A stretch of 64,000 nt of DNA from positions 1 through 64,000 of the forward strand of contig NZ_JAJTTE010000039.1 in assembly GCF_021343995.1 (NCBI RefSeq), given 5' to 3'. The DNA is from Pseudonocardia terrae. GTDB lineage: Bacteria > Actinomycetota > Actinomycetes > Mycobacteriales > Pseudonocardiaceae. The translations under genes were made by a program, and so were the position numbers. The notes under the pieces are model-generated. The model had not been told where the DNA came from and ran no database searches. It saw only the letters and a program-made list of their open reading frames with translations. Shown one piece after another: positions 22,867-31,577 of this stretch (its first letter is position 1; the number at the start of each line of letters is the position of its first letter).

Positions 22867-24476
22867 GCTCGCGGTCCCGCCGGACCACCGCCCACGACAT
22901 CCTCGCCGGCCTCGACGCCGACCGACGCCTCGCCGTCCTGCACGGCGAGGACCAGCCTGAGCCGCAAGGCTGGGACGCCGATCCCACGCCGCTCACCCCG
23001 CGACGGCTGGTCCCGCCGTTCCCGGTTGACGCCCTTCCATCATGGGTGGCGGACATGGTGCTCGCGGTCGCCGAGTTCACCCAGACCCCGCTCGACCTGC
23101 CCGGCTGCCTCGCTCTCGCTGCCCTCTCGACCGCGGCGGGCGGTCGCGCCGAGCTCGAGGTCCGACCCGGCTGGCGGGAGCCGCTGAACCTCTACACCGT
23201 GGTCGCGATGCCACCGGGCTCGCGCAAGAGCGCAGTCTTCGCCGCCATGACCGCCCCGCTGTTGGAGGCCGAGCAGACACTGGCCGAGCAGGCGAAGCCG
23301 CAGATCATCGAGGCCGAGCTGGCCAAGAAGGTCGCCCAGACGGAGGCCGAGCGCCGCGCCAAGGACGCGACCCAAGCCCGCGACCGCCTCACCCGCGAAG
23401 AAGCCCTCGCCTCCGCTCAAGACGCCGCGATCACGGCTGGGGAGATCGCGGTGCCACCCCTGCCGCGGTTGATCTCCGACGATGTCACCACCGAAGCCGC
23501 CGCCTCCCTGCTCGCCGAACAAGGCGGCCGACTGGCGGTGCTGTCCGCGGAGGGCGGGATCTTCTCCACCCTGGCCGGCCGCTACTCCGGAGGCGTCCCC
23601 TCCCTCGAGGTCTTCCTCAAGGGCCATGCCGGCGACCTGCTGCGTGTCGATCGCAAGGGCCGCCCCGCCGAACACGTCGCCAAGCCCGCACTCACCCTCG
23701 GCCTGGCGCTGCAGCCCGAGGTCCTCTCCGACATCGCCCGCATGCCCGGCTTCCGCGGCCGCGGCCTTCTCGCCCGGATCCTCTACTCGTTACCGGAGAA
23801 CACCGTCGGCCGCCGCCGCGTCGGCGCCCCCGCCGTCCCGGCCCCCGTCGACCGCACATACACCAGCCGCCTGTCCCGGCTCGTCGTCAATCTCGCCGAT
23901 CAGCCCGAACCGCTGCGGCTACGCCTCGACGACGAAGCCAATCACCGTGTCCTCGACCTCGAACGCACCCTCGAGCCGAAGCTGGCCCCGCACGCCGAGC
24001 TGGCCCACATCACCGACTGGGCCTCCAAACTCACCGGTGCCACCGCTCGCACCGCTGGCCTGCTCCACCTCGCCGACACCCTGCCCACCGCCTGGACACA
24101 GCCTGTTCCCGCACGCCACGTGGACGCCGCATCCCGCCTCGGCCAATACTTCCTCGCGCACGCCCTTGCCGTCTTCGATCAGATGGGCGTCGACCCAGTG
24201 GTCGACGATGCCCGTCACGTCCTGGAATGGATGCTGCGGACCGGCCGGACGAGCTTCACCCGGCGCGAGGCCTTCTCAGCCCTGTCCCGACTGCGCTTCC
24301 GTAAGGTCGCCGATCTCGACCCCGCCCTACGTGCCCTGGCCGACCACGGCTTCCTCCGCCTCGCCGAGACGTCGGCCTCGAGCGGGGTCGGCCGGCCGTC
24401 ATCGCCACGCTGGGAGGTGCACCCCGCGTCCGCGAAATCCGCAGAATCCGCACAACGTGATCGTAAGCAGCCGTAG
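22863..24476 (+). CDS. DUF3987/YfjI-family replication-associated protein
   Basis: 537 residues from GTG 22863. DUF3987 features: FPVDALPSWVADMVLAVAEFTQTPLDLPGCLALAALSTAAGGR, a P-loop-like VVAMPPGSRKSAVFAAM (about 117-133), a long charged coiled coil (150-195), LAVLSAEGGIFSTLAGRYSG and PALTLGLALQPEVLSDIARMPGFRGRGLLARILY. The C-terminus (425-510) looks like a winged helix (TSFTRREAFSALSRLRFRKVADLDPALRALADHGFLRL). Such proteins pair with prim-pols in mobile elements and probably act as the replicative helicase or loader (inference). The 3' end runs into the dyad at 24437-24501. Confidence 0.85.
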   Translation: MSSRSRRTTAHDILAGLDADRRLAVLHGEDQPEPQGWDADPTPLTPRRLVPPFPVDALPSWVADMVLAVAEFTQTPLDLPGCLALAALSTAAGGRAELEVRPGWREPLNLYTVVAMPPGSRKSAVFAAMTAPLLEAEQTLAEQAKPQIIEAELAKKVAQTEAERRAKDATQARDRLTREEALASAQDAAITAGEIAVPPLPRLISDDVTTEAAASLLAEQGGRLAVLSAEGGIFSTLAGRYSGGVPSLEVFLKGHAGDLLRVDRKGRPAEHVAKPALTLGLALQPEVLSDIARMPGFRGRGLLARILYSLPENTVGRRRVGAPAVPAPVDRTYTSRLSRLVVNLADQPEPLRLRLDDEANHRVLDLERTLEPKLAPHAELAHITDWASKLTGATARTAGLLHLADTLPTAWTQPVPARHVDAASRLGQYFLAHALAVFDQMGVDPVVDDARHVLEWMLRTGRTSFTRREAFSALSRLRFRKVADLDPALRALADHGFLRLAETSASSGVGRPSSPRWEVHPASAKSAESAQRDRKQP

Positions 24477-24510
24477 CGGTAGTTCTGCGGATTCTGCGGA
24501 TTCTGCGGAT
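24437..24510. repeat. tandem 9-bp repeats with long dyad; candidate origin or terminator
   Basis: Three perfect copies of TTCTGCGGA lie head to tail at 24483-24509. The 16-mer ATCCGCAGAATCCGCA at 24437-24452, inside the end of the DUF3987 gene, is the exact complement of TGCGGATTCTGCGGAT at 24486-24501 and again at 24495-24510, so a 16-bp stem with a loop of about 33 bases can form in two registers. Its place just after the replication genes fits iterons of a replication origin; a terminator role is the simpler alternative. Confidence 0.6.
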
Positions 24511-24699
24511 GGTCCCAGAGCCCGTCGACAGACGAGGGCCACCTTCGGGCTCGGCCTGCGGCACGAGGCGGGCGGGGCACCAACTCTCATCGCGCATCGG
24601 TTGCGGACCGGAATCAGGGGCCTGCCGACATCGGACAACGTCGATCGGGTCTCGCCACCCGAGCGTGCAACACAATGCTGGCGGCATGGCGCCTGATGC
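24511..24699. other. intergenic stretch beyond the replication module
   Basis: About 190 bases with no recognisable gene or copy of the tRNA 3' end. The element's right boundary may lie here or within the gene-fragment zone that follows. Confidence 0.4.
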
Positions 24700-24835
24700 G
24701 CCCTCTCGCCGAGATCCTCCAGCACTTCGGTCAGGAGGACCGCGGCGCCCTCGGCGGCGAACAGACGCGCGGCGGCTGCGGCCCACCGCGAGCTGATCCG
24801 GTGACGATGCCGACGTTGCCCTCGAGGCGCCCCAT
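24700..24835 (-). pseudogene. N-terminal fragment of a short-chain dehydrogenase
   Basis: Read on the minus strand from 24835: MGRLEGNVGIVTGSARG is an SDR N-terminus with the NAD-binding glycine motif; after a frameshift the next frame gives ARLFAAEGAAVLLTEVLEDLGER, the standard second strand and helix. Homology stops near 24700, so only about 45 residues remain. The start codon lies directly against the SCO6880-like fragment, which marks a recombination join. Confidence 0.65.
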
Positions 24836-24836
24836 C

Positions 24837-25235
24837 CGCCTCGACGAGGTCGCCAGGGCGGGCCGACGCATGCTGCGGGTCCAGGGTGACAGTGACGCGG
24901 GCGTTGATCTCGGCCGTGGCCTCCGGATTGGCTGCGACCAGCTCCTCCAGGACGCGCCGGGCCAGAGCAGGAGCATCCGGATCGAGCGCGGCCGTGAGGA
25001 GGTCGCGGGTCGTTGTTCCGCCGGTCGGCGCGGTGTCGAGGGTAACCGGGAGATGCGTGACGAGGCGCTGATACCCGAGGTCGGCGAGGACCGTGGCTCA
25101 GCCGGCCACCCAGCGGTCCATCTGATCGTTGTCGGCGAGGACGAGGCCGACAGGGGAGACGCGCAGGACCGCAGAGAGACGGCCGGTGCGGCGATCCAGG
25201 GCCATCGCCCGGGAGCGCGGCCTGCCGATCGCCAT
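24837..25235 (-). pseudogene. fragment of SCO6880-family conjugation protein
   Basis: Minus-strand frame from about 25235 reads ...MALDRRTGRLSAVLRVSPVG...DRWVAG, then an in-frame TGA at 25098-25100, then ADLGYQRLVTHLPVTLDTAPTGGTTTRDLLTAALDPDAPALARRVLEELVAANPEATAEINARVTVTLDP...GDLVEA, and is cut by the SDR fragment near 24837. This resembles the middle of SCO6880-family proteins, large membrane-associated components of actinobacterial type IV secretion loci; the assignment is from memory of the family. It is the only trace of a mating-pair module in the window. Confidence 0.55.
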
Positions 25236-25317
25236 GGGCAGCAGGGCGGTCAGCCCGCCGTGTTCCGGTACTACACTTGCGATCAGATCCCGTCACAGAT
25301 GGGCGCGCTGGGTGCCG

Positions 25318-25650
25318 AGCGCCGGCGAACTCGCGTGCTCGGGGCTACGTCGAGAAGGGCAAGTCCGAGGGCGCCACGCTCGCCACCGGCGGCTGCCGCC
25401 CGCCATGGCTGGTTCGTGGATGCCGATCGTGTTCGGCGACATGGACAACCGATCCACGACTGCGCGAGAGGAGACCTCGGCCCGATGTTCTCGATTATCC
25501 TTGCCGAGGACAAGGCGGTCGCGGTGCGAATCGAGAATGGCAGGATCTACGGCGTCAAAGTGTCGGTGCTCACCGACGGCGTCGACAAGGCCTTGACGGT
25601 GGGGCGCGGATTTGCTCGGCACGGTGGGACATAACGACTTCCGGGTTCTC
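25318..25650 (+). pseudogene. aldehyde dehydrogenase relic with several frameshifts
   Basis: Consecutive pieces of one ALDH appear in shifting frames: RTRVLG, GYVEKGKSEGATLATGG, FGDMDNRSTTAREE, then GPMFSIILAEDKAVAVRIENGRIYGVKVSVLTDGVDKALTVGR, then GTVGHNDFR. They line up in order with the intact ALDH at 60185-61651 ([70 protein letters not shown]). At least four indels separate the pieces, so this is a dead gene fragment, not a sequencing artefact. It lacks both the N-terminal half with the catalytic Cys and the C-terminus. Confidence 0.75.
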
Positions 25651-25825
25651 GCCGTTCCTCGCCATGCTCCTCGCCAGCGCGGTGGACCCGGTCCCGCTCG
25701 GGTTGATCGTCAATGTAGTCCTGCTGCTGGGCGGGCTCTGCGGGGTGCTGCTGATCCGCAGCAGTCGACGGCGGGCCGCCTCGCCGAAATCGGCGTTGCA
25801 GTCGGCCACAGCCTGATCGGGAACC
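25651..25825. other. relic-flanking stretch with a hydrophobic 50-residue frame
   Basis: A plus-strand frame from ATG 25664 to 25816 encodes a single hydrophobic segment (PLGLIVNVVLLLGGLCGVLLI) and a basic tail. It has no ribosome site and could be the tail of a lost membrane-protein gene. I do not call it a gene. Confidence 0.3.
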
Positions 25826-25857
25826 GGCGAGGGTCCGCAGGCTGGCGGACCGTCGCC
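25826..25857 (-). terminator. terminator hairpin of the AcoR-like regulator gene
   Basis: GGCGAGGGTCCGC (25826-25838) pairs with GCGGACCGTCGCC (25845-25857) with one mismatch and a 6-base loop, about 65 bases beyond the regulator stop on its strand. Confidence 0.5.
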
Positions 25858-25922
25858 CGACAAACAGCCCCCGGAACTGGCGACCGGATGGCAGGTCACG
25901 GCCCCCGCCGCCGACGTCGGGT

Positions 25923-27686
25923 TCAGAAGGCGGTGTTCTCCAGGTCGATGCCGCCCGCGCGCAGCTTGCGGTAGAAGGTCGAGCGCGAGACGCCCGCGAG
26001 CTTCGCGGCCTCAGTCTTGTTGCCGTCGCAGTCGGCGAGCGCGTTGAGCAGCGCGCTGATCTCCGCGCGCTCGAACCGGGTGAGGGCACGCCGGGAGGCG
26101 TTCGCCGCGAGTTCGGGCGGGATGTCGGTGAGCCTGATGGGTGCCTGCGACAACCCCGCGCTCATGATCCGCGCGATGGTCGTCTCCAGCTCACGGACGT
26201 TGCCGGGCCAGAGCAGCCGAATCAGCAGCTGCGTGACCTCCGGGGTGAGCTTGCGGGGCGCCGCGAACAGTTCGGCCAGCGGGGGGACGTCCTCAATACG
26301 GTCGCGCAGCGGGGTCAGGACGACCTCGACGGCGTTCATCTGGTCGGCGATTGTGCGCGCGGACCGGGGCCCGCCGAGCGCGGCGGTCATCAAGATCCGC
26401 CAGCCACGACCCGATGCGATCCGGAGCAGCCCGCCGACCGGCTTGCGCTCGGACTCGGGCAAGAGGTCGACGTGGGGGATCAGCAGTGTGCCGGGGTCGC
26501 CGGCGAGAGTCGTCCGCAGCGCGTCGTACCAGGCGAGCAGCCCGTCGGTCTCGACGTCGCAGTCGCAGATGTGAAGCTCCCGCGCGGGCCCGGCCAGGTG
26601 GACCGACCGGGCCAGCGCCGACTTCCCGACCCCCTGCTCGCCGCTGATCAGGACGACGCTGTGCTCGGAGGCATCCCGGCAGGCCCGGAAGGCCGCGCGG
26701 AGACCTGCGCTCTCGCCGACCAGACCGGGGCGGTGCTCGTCGGCAGCCTCGGCGGGCCGCCTGCGCTGCGGTCGCTCACGTCCGCGCGGTCGGATCTGGA
26801 GGATCACGCCGAGGACCTCGCCGCCTTCGTTGATGGCGGTCATCGTGGTGGCGAGGGTGCGTCCCTCGGCGGTCTCGAGCTCCTCCTCGACTGGCCGAGA
26901 GGCGGCGAGCGCTCGGCTGGCGCGTTCCCACAACAGTGGCTGATCAAAACCTTCGAGCAGGCGTCCTGCGCGCGGGTCGGCGAGCATCAGCCGCTCGCTC
27001 ACCACGACGACGCCGCCGGTCGTCCGGCGGGCGGCGAGGAAGTGGCGCAGGAGGGCCTGCTCGCGTGGGCTCTGCTGTTCGTACATGCTCTGCTCGATCT
27101 TCTCCGCAGTCTGCGTGGCGAGCAGGGTGATGAGCTTGTTGTCGTGGTCGGCCGCGCAGGTGATGTCGAGGACGCCGATCATCCGCCGGGCGAGCGGGTC
27201 CCGGATGGGCACGCCGACGCAGGTGAACTCGCCGAGGATGTCGGCGTAGTGTTCGCGTCCGTCCACCCGCACGACCCGGCCGAGCTCGACGGCGGTGCCG
27301 AGGCCGTTGGTGCCGATGATGTCCTCGGAGAAGACGTGGCCCCGGTCGGCGGAGACCTTGTCCAGTAGGCGCAGCATCGCGGGGGAGTCGGTCCAGCGCG
27401 CCAGAATGCGGGCCTCGTCGTCGGTCACGAGGAAGCCGAGCCCCAGGTCACCGGATTTGCTCGTGAGGTGGCGCAGCACCGGCTCGGCGGCGCGGAGCAG
27501 TCGACCGTCTGGGTTGAGCTCGTCGGGCTGGTAGAGCGGGCTGAAGGAATCGGGCTGGATGGACAGCGTCGCCGACCGGCGCCAGGACTGCAGGATGTCC
27601 GCGCGGACCCCGTTGGGCTCCCTGCCGCTGATGAGGAACCGGTCGCGGTTACGCGCGAGCGCGGTGTCCACGTTGTGGAGAGGCAT
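25923..27686 (-). CDS. AcoR/MimR-like Fis-type regulator
   Basis: 587 residues: a GAF-type sensor region (about 55-300, GLGFLVTDDEARILARW, DIIGTNGLGTAVELGR), an AAA-like domain (about 335-510) that keeps the Walker A SGEQGVGKSALAR but lacks a GAFTGA loop, and a C-terminal Fis HTH (ALLNALADCDGNKTEAAKLAGVSRSTFYRKLR). It resembles bacterial enhancer-binding proteins, but actinobacteria lack sigma-54 and this one lacks the sigma-54 contact motif, so it should act as a classical activator, like MimR of mycobacterial propane and cyclic-ketone monooxygenases. ATG 27686 has AAGGAG at a good distance. Divergent from the BVMO operon, its likely target. Confidence 0.85.
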   Translation of the reverse strand: MPLHNVDTALARNRDRFLISGREPNGVRADILQSWRRSATLSIQPDSFSPLYQPDELNPDGRLLRAAEPVLRHLTSKSGDLGLGFLVTDDEARILARWTDSPAMLRLLDKVSADRGHVFSEDIIGTNGLGTAVELGRVVRVDGREHYADILGEFTCVGVPIRDPLARRMIGVLDITCAADHDNKLITLLATQTAEKIEQSMYEQQSPREQALLRHFLAARRTTGGVVVVSERLMLADPRAGRLLEGFDQPLLWERASRALAASRPVEEELETAEGRTLATTMTAINEGGEVLGVILQIRPRGRERPQRRRPAEAADEHRPGLVGESAGLRAAFRACRDASEHSVVLISGEQGVGKSALARSVHLAGPARELHICDCDVETDGLLAWYDALRTTLAGDPGTLLIPHVDLLPESERKPVGGLLRIASGRGWRILMTAALGGPRSARTIADQMNAVEVVLTPLRDRIEDVPPLAELFAAPRKLTPEVTQLLIRLLWPGNVRELETTIARIMSAGLSQAPIRLTDIPPELAANASRRALTRFERAEISALLNALADCDGNKTEAAKLAGVSRSTFYRKLRAGGIDLENTAF

Positions 27687-27749
27687 CACGGACTCCTTCG
27701 TCCGGAACAGCGACCAGGGGCAAACGGCCCAGAAAGTAGCGTCAGGCCA

Positions 27750-27776
27750 CGGTGCCGCACCGTGTCAATCTGACAC
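27750..27776. promoter_or_regulatory. palindromes in the AcoR-like regulator/SDR divergent promoter
   Basis: GTGTCA-ATC-TGACAC (27762-27776) is a perfect 6-3-6 palindrome, directly adjoined by CGGTG-CCG-CACCG (27750-27762). TGTCA/TGACA arms are typical of upstream activator sites of AcoR-type proteins. The sites lie 64-76 bases from the regulator start and about 110 bases before the SDR start, as expected for an activator and autoregulator. Confidence 0.55.
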
Positions 27777-27887
27777 AACCTCCCCTCGCCGATCGACCCG
27801 TATCGCTACGGGGCTGAGCTTGTGTTCGACCTCACGATGGTCGCCATCCACAGCCGGGCGCAACATCAACGACGAGGAGAGCGCCAG

Positions 27888-28718
27888 ATGGGACGTGTCG
27901 AGGGCAAGGTCGCACTCGTTACCGGGGCTGCCCGGGGGCAGGGCAGGTCACACGCCCGCCGGCTGGCCGAGGAGGGCGCGGACATCATTGCGATCGACGT
28001 CTGCGGTGACGTCGAGACCGTCGAGTACGCCGGCGCCACCTTGGAGGATCTGAAGGAGACCGTCGCCCAGGTCGAGGCGCTCGACCGCCGTATCCTCAGC
28101 CGTCAGGTCGACACCCGGGACTTCGCCGGGGTCACGCAGGCGGTGCAGGACGGCGTGGCCGAGTTCGGTGGCATCGACGTCGTGGTCGCCAACGCCGGGA
28201 TCCTCACCATGGCTCGCTGTTGGGAGATCACCGACGAGCAGTGGGACACCATCCTGGACGTCAACCTCAAGGGTGTCTGGCACGCGGCGAAGGCCGCGAT
28301 CCCGACGCTGATCGACCAGGGCCGGGGCGGCTCCATCATCATGACGAGCTCCATCGCGGGCCTGGGCCCGCTCGCCGGCATGGCGCACTACGGCGCGGCC
28401 AAGCACGGTGTCACCGGCCTGGCCCGGACCATGGCAAACGAGCTGGCGGAGTACAGCATCCGGGTCAACTCGGTGCACCCGACCTCGGTCCACACGCCGA
28501 TGATCGACAACCCCACGCTGTACCAGGCGTTCCGGCCCGACCTGGAGAACCCGACTCTCGAGGACGCCAAGGCGGGGTTCGCGACGCTGAACAAGCTGCC
28601 GATCCCGTGGGTCGAGGCCATCGACGTCAGCAACGCGGTGCTCTACCTGGCCTCGGACGACGCCCGCTACGTCACCGGCGTCCAGCTGCCGGTCGACGCC
28701 GGCTGGACCCAGCGCTGA
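27888..28718 (+). CDS. mycofactocin-type short-chain alcohol dehydrogenase
   Basis: 276 residues from ATG 27888 with GAGGAG upstream. Classical Rossmann SDR: TGAARGQGRSHARRLAEEGADIIAIDVC at the N-terminus, NAG (VVVANAGIL), catalytic Ser in MTSSIAGLGPL and the YGAAKHG Tyr/Lys pair. The GQGRSHA loop and IAIDVCG strand are characteristic of the mycofactocin-coupled SDR subfamily (TIGR03971), which keeps its NAD bound and is re-oxidised by mycofactocin. As first gene of the operon before the BVMO it should oxidise a secondary, probably cyclic, alcohol to the ketone. Confidence 0.88.
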   Translation: MGRVEGKVALVTGAARGQGRSHARRLAEEGADIIAIDVCGDVETVEYAGATLEDLKETVAQVEALDRRILSRQVDTRDFAGVTQAVQDGVAEFGGIDVVVANAGILTMARCWEITDEQWDTILDVNLKGVWHAAKAAIPTLIDQGRGGSIIMTSSIAGLGPLAGMAHYGAAKHGVTGLARTMANELAEYSIRVNSVHPTSVHTPMIDNPTLYQAFRPDLENPTLEDAKAGFATLNKLPIPWVEAIDVSNAVLYLASDDARYVTGVQLPVDAGWTQR

Positions 28719-28770
28719 ACCGCGGTCTCACCGCACCCCGACCCCACTCTGCAACGAAGGAGAGTCCACC

Positions 28771-30396
28771 GTGACCGCCACCCAGAAGGCCGATCTCGAC
28801 GCGATCGTCATCGGCGCCGGGTTCGCCGGCATCTACATGCTCCACCGCCTCCGCAACGAGCTCGGCCTCGCTGTCAAGGTGTACGACAGCGCCGGCGGTG
28901 TCGGCGGCACCTGGTACCACAACCGCTACCCGGGCGCGATGTCCGACACCGAGAGCTACATCTACCGCTACTCCTGGGACAAGGAGATGTTGCAGGAGTG
29001 GGACTGGGACAGGCACTACCTGAACCAGCCGGATATCCTTCGCTACCTCGAGGCCGTGGTCGAGAAGCACGACCTGGCCCGCGACATTGTGCTGAACGCC
29101 CGGATCGACTCGACGGTATACGACGAGGACAGTGGCATCTGGACCTGTACGACCGACAGCGGCGAGCAGATCACCGGCCGCTACGTCGTCACGGCCCTCG
29201 GCCTGCTCTCGGCCAAGAACTTCCCCGACATCCCCGGCCGCGACAGCTTCGAGGGTACGCTGGTCCACACCGGCGCATGGCCCGAAGGCCTGACCGTCGA
29301 CGGCAAGAAGGTCGGTTTGATCGGCACCGGCTCGACCGGCTGCCAGATCATTTGCGCCGCCCCGGATACCGCCGAGCACCTGACGGTGTTCCAGCGCACC
29401 GCGCAATTCAGCGTCCCCTCCGGAAACGGCCCGGTGACACCGGAGTACGTCGACTCCAAGCGGGCCGACTACGACGCCATCTTCGAGCAGGTCAAGAGCT
29501 CGGCGGTCGGCTTCGGGTTCGAGGAGAGCACCGTCCCGACGATGAGCGTGTCCGCCGACGAGCGCCGCCGCGTGTTCCAGGAGAACTGGGACAAGGGCAA
29601 CGGCTTCCGCTTCATGTTCGGCACCTTCGCCGACATCGTGACCAGCGAGGAGGCCAACAACGCGGCGGCGGACTTCATCCGCTCGAAGATCGACGAGATC
29701 GTCGAGGACCCGGAGACGGCGCGCAAGCTCAAGCCGACCGAGCTCTACGCTCGGCGTCCGCTGTGCAACAAGGACTACTACGAGACCTTCAACCGGGACA
29801 ACGTCACCCTGGTCAGCATCAAGGAGAATCCGATCAAGGAGATCACCCCGCGCGGGGTGCTCACCGAAGACGGGGTCGAGCACGAGCTGGACCTGCTGAT
29901 CTTCGCCACCGGGTTCGACACCGTCGACGGCCAGTACACCCGCATGGACCTGCGCGGGCGTGGCGGGCTGCGGATCCAGGACCACTGGGCGGAGGCGCCC
30001 ACGAGCTACCTGGGGATCGCCACCACGGGCTTCCCGAACATGTTCATGATCCTCGGGCCGAACGGGCCGTTCTCGAACATCCCGCCCGCCATCGAGGTCC
30101 AGGTCGACATGGTGTTCGACGTGATCAAGGCGGCGGAGGCGGCGGGCGCCCCGGTCGTCGAGATCACACAGGAGACCGAAGATGCCTGGACCGCGACCTG
30201 CAGGGAGATCGCGTCCTACACGCTGTTCGACCGGGCCGAGTCCTGGATCTTCGGGGCCAACATCCCCGGCAAGCGCCAGGCACTGATGTTCTACATGGCA
30301 GGCCTGGGCTCCTTCCGGCAGAAGCTCGTCGAGGAGGCCGAGGCCGGGTTCCCCGCCTTCGGCCTGAAGCAGACCGCCGAGGCGGTGACGGCATGA
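28771..30396 (+). CDS. Baeyer-Villiger monooxygenase (cyclohexanone monooxygenase-like)
   Basis: 541 residues from GTG 28771. FAD-binding GAGFAG (15-20), NADPH-binding GLIGTGSTGCQ (about 185-195) and the type I BVMO fingerprint FEGTLVHTGAWP (160-171, FxGxxxHTxxWP) are all present, together with YPGAMSDTESYIYRYS and FATGFD. It inserts oxygen next to a ketone using NADPH and O2 to give a lactone or ester. Length and motifs are those of cyclohexanone/cyclopentanone monooxygenases. It lies between an alcohol dehydrogenase and a lactonase-like hydrolase, so a cyclic ketone substrate is likely. Confidence 0.92.
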   Translation: MTATQKADLDAIVIGAGFAGIYMLHRLRNELGLAVKVYDSAGGVGGTWYHNRYPGAMSDTESYIYRYSWDKEMLQEWDWDRHYLNQPDILRYLEAVVEKHDLARDIVLNARIDSTVYDEDSGIWTCTTDSGEQITGRYVVTALGLLSAKNFPDIPGRDSFEGTLVHTGAWPEGLTVDGKKVGLIGTGSTGCQIICAAPDTAEHLTVFQRTAQFSVPSGNGPVTPEYVDSKRADYDAIFEQVKSSAVGFGFEESTVPTMSVSADERRRVFQENWDKGNGFRFMFGTFADIVTSEEANNAAADFIRSKIDEIVEDPETARKLKPTELYARRPLCNKDYYETFNRDNVTLVSIKENPIKEITPRGVLTEDGVEHELDLLIFATGFDTVDGQYTRMDLRGRGGLRIQDHWAEAPTSYLGIATTGFPNMFMILGPNGPFSNIPPAIEVQVDMVFDVIKAAEAAGAPVVEITQETEDAWTATCREIASYTLFDRAESWIFGANIPGKRQALMFYMAGLGSFRQKLVEEAEAGFPAFGLKQTAEAVTA

Positions 30397-31169
30397 GCAC
30401 TCCGGTCCAGCTCTGGGCGCTCGACGGCGGCAGGTTCACCCTCGACCGAGGGCTGATGGTCGTCGGGGGCAGCGGGACACTCACCATCCCGGTCCCGACC
30501 TACCTGATCCGCCACCCGCGCGGTCTGGTCCTGGTCGACACCGGGCTGGCGCCCGCCGCGGTGGAGGACCCGGAGGGCACCTACGGTCCGCTGGCGACAA
30601 TGCTCGGCCTCGACTTCACCGAGGACCTGCGGGTGGACCGCCAGATCGAGGCGCTCGGGTTCGCGGCGTCCGATGTGACGCACGTGATCATCTCTCACTC
30701 ACACTTCGACCACACCGGCGGCATCTCGCTGTTCCCGAACGCCCAGTTCCTGATCGGGGCTCCGGACCTGTCGTACGCCTTCTGGCCGTTGCCCGCGGCG
30801 TCGGTGTTCTTCCGCTCTGCGGACCTCGAAGCGGCCCGCGGGTTCCACTGGCGCCCGCTCACCGCGGACCTCGACCTGTTCGGGGACGGCACGATCCGGA
30901 TTCTGCTGATGCCGGGCCACACGCCGGGCAACACGTCCACCCTGGTCCGGCTGGAGGACCGGCACGTGCTACTGACCGGTGACACGGTGCACGTGTCGGA
31001 GGCGCTCACGGCCGAGCTGCCCATGCCGTCGGACCACAGCACCCTGGACTCGGTCCACTCGATCCGGCGGCTGAAGGACATCGCGCACGCCCACGAGGCG
31101 GAGGTCATCATCCAGCACGACTTCGACGACTGGAACCGGTTGCGAGAGATCACCAAGGTGAGTGGCTGA
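30393..31169 (+). CDS. metallo-beta-lactamase-fold lactonase (AHL-lactonase-like)
   Basis: 258 residues in an ATGA overlap with the BVMO. Zinc motif HSHFDHTGG (H102, H104, D106, H107), then GHTPGNTS, LLTGDTV and IIQHDFDDW supply the remaining metal ligands of the dinuclear site. The layout is that of N-acyl homoserine lactonases (AiiA type). In this operon the natural substrate is more likely the lactone made by the BVMO than a quorum signal. No signal peptide, so cytosolic. Confidence 0.87.
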   Translation: MSTPVQLWALDGGRFTLDRGLMVVGGSGTLTIPVPTYLIRHPRGLVLVDTGLAPAAVEDPEGTYGPLATMLGLDFTEDLRVDRQIEALGFAASDVTHVIISHSHFDHTGGISLFPNAQFLIGAPDLSYAFWPLPAASVFFRSADLEAARGFHWRPLTADLDLFGDGTIRILLMPGHTPGNTSTLVRLEDRHVLLTGDTVHVSEALTAELPMPSDHSTLDSVHSIRRLKDIAHAHEAEVIIQHDFDDWNRLREITKVSG

Positions 31170-31552
31170 TGGCCGTCCTGGTGCAGTACCGATGTCGGGA
31201 CTGCGGCCGGGATGGCGATCACTGGGTGAGCCCGCCGGTGCCGGCGCAGGCGGAGTGCCCCGCCTGCGCCGGGCCGGCCCGACGCAGGTTCGGCGGTGCG
31301 CTGCTGCGCGGCGCCGGCCCCGGCCCGGCTCCCGCCCAGCAGGACACCGGCCACGCCTGCACCCCCGACGTCCCGGGCACATGCACCCTCGTCCCCACGG
31401 CGGCACGCATGCTGGCCGCGCGGGCGCGAGGGGACAACCGGGCGATCGACCGGGAGTCGGAGCGCCAGACCCGGGCGATCGCCGAAGGGACGCTCGACCC
31501 GAAGGGTTCCCTGCAGACGTTGTTCGCGGACGGCCCCGCCGCCTCCGCGTAA
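31169..31552 (+). CDS. FmdB-like zinc ribbon protein
   Basis: 127 residues, TGATG overlap with the lactonase gene. N-terminal zinc ribbon with CRDCG (9-13) and CPAC (30-33), as in FmdB-family regulators and accessory proteins. The central part is Gly/Pro/Ala-rich with two extra Cys, and the C-terminus is helical (ARARGDNRAIDRESERQTRAIAEG). Similar ribbon proteins sit in operons of amidases and of binuclear iron monooxygenases; the role here is unknown, perhaps metal supply or folding of the hydrolase. Confidence 0.75.
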   Translation: MAVLVQYRCRDCGRDGDHWVSPPVPAQAECPACAGPARRRFGGALLRGAGPGPAPAQQDTGHACTPDVPGTCTLVPTAARMLAARARGDNRAIDRESERQTRAIAEGTLDPKGSLQTLFADGPAASA

Positions 31553-31577
31553 GACCGAAGAACGGAAAGGGCGTCGC

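Noticed and set aside
24483-24509. Short CRISPR-like array
   Set aside because: The 9-bp units are contiguous with no spacers and no cas genes are present.
25923-27686. Sigma-54-dependent activator
   Set aside because: The GAFTGA loop is missing and actinobacteria lack sigma-54; called an AcoR/MimR-like activator instead.
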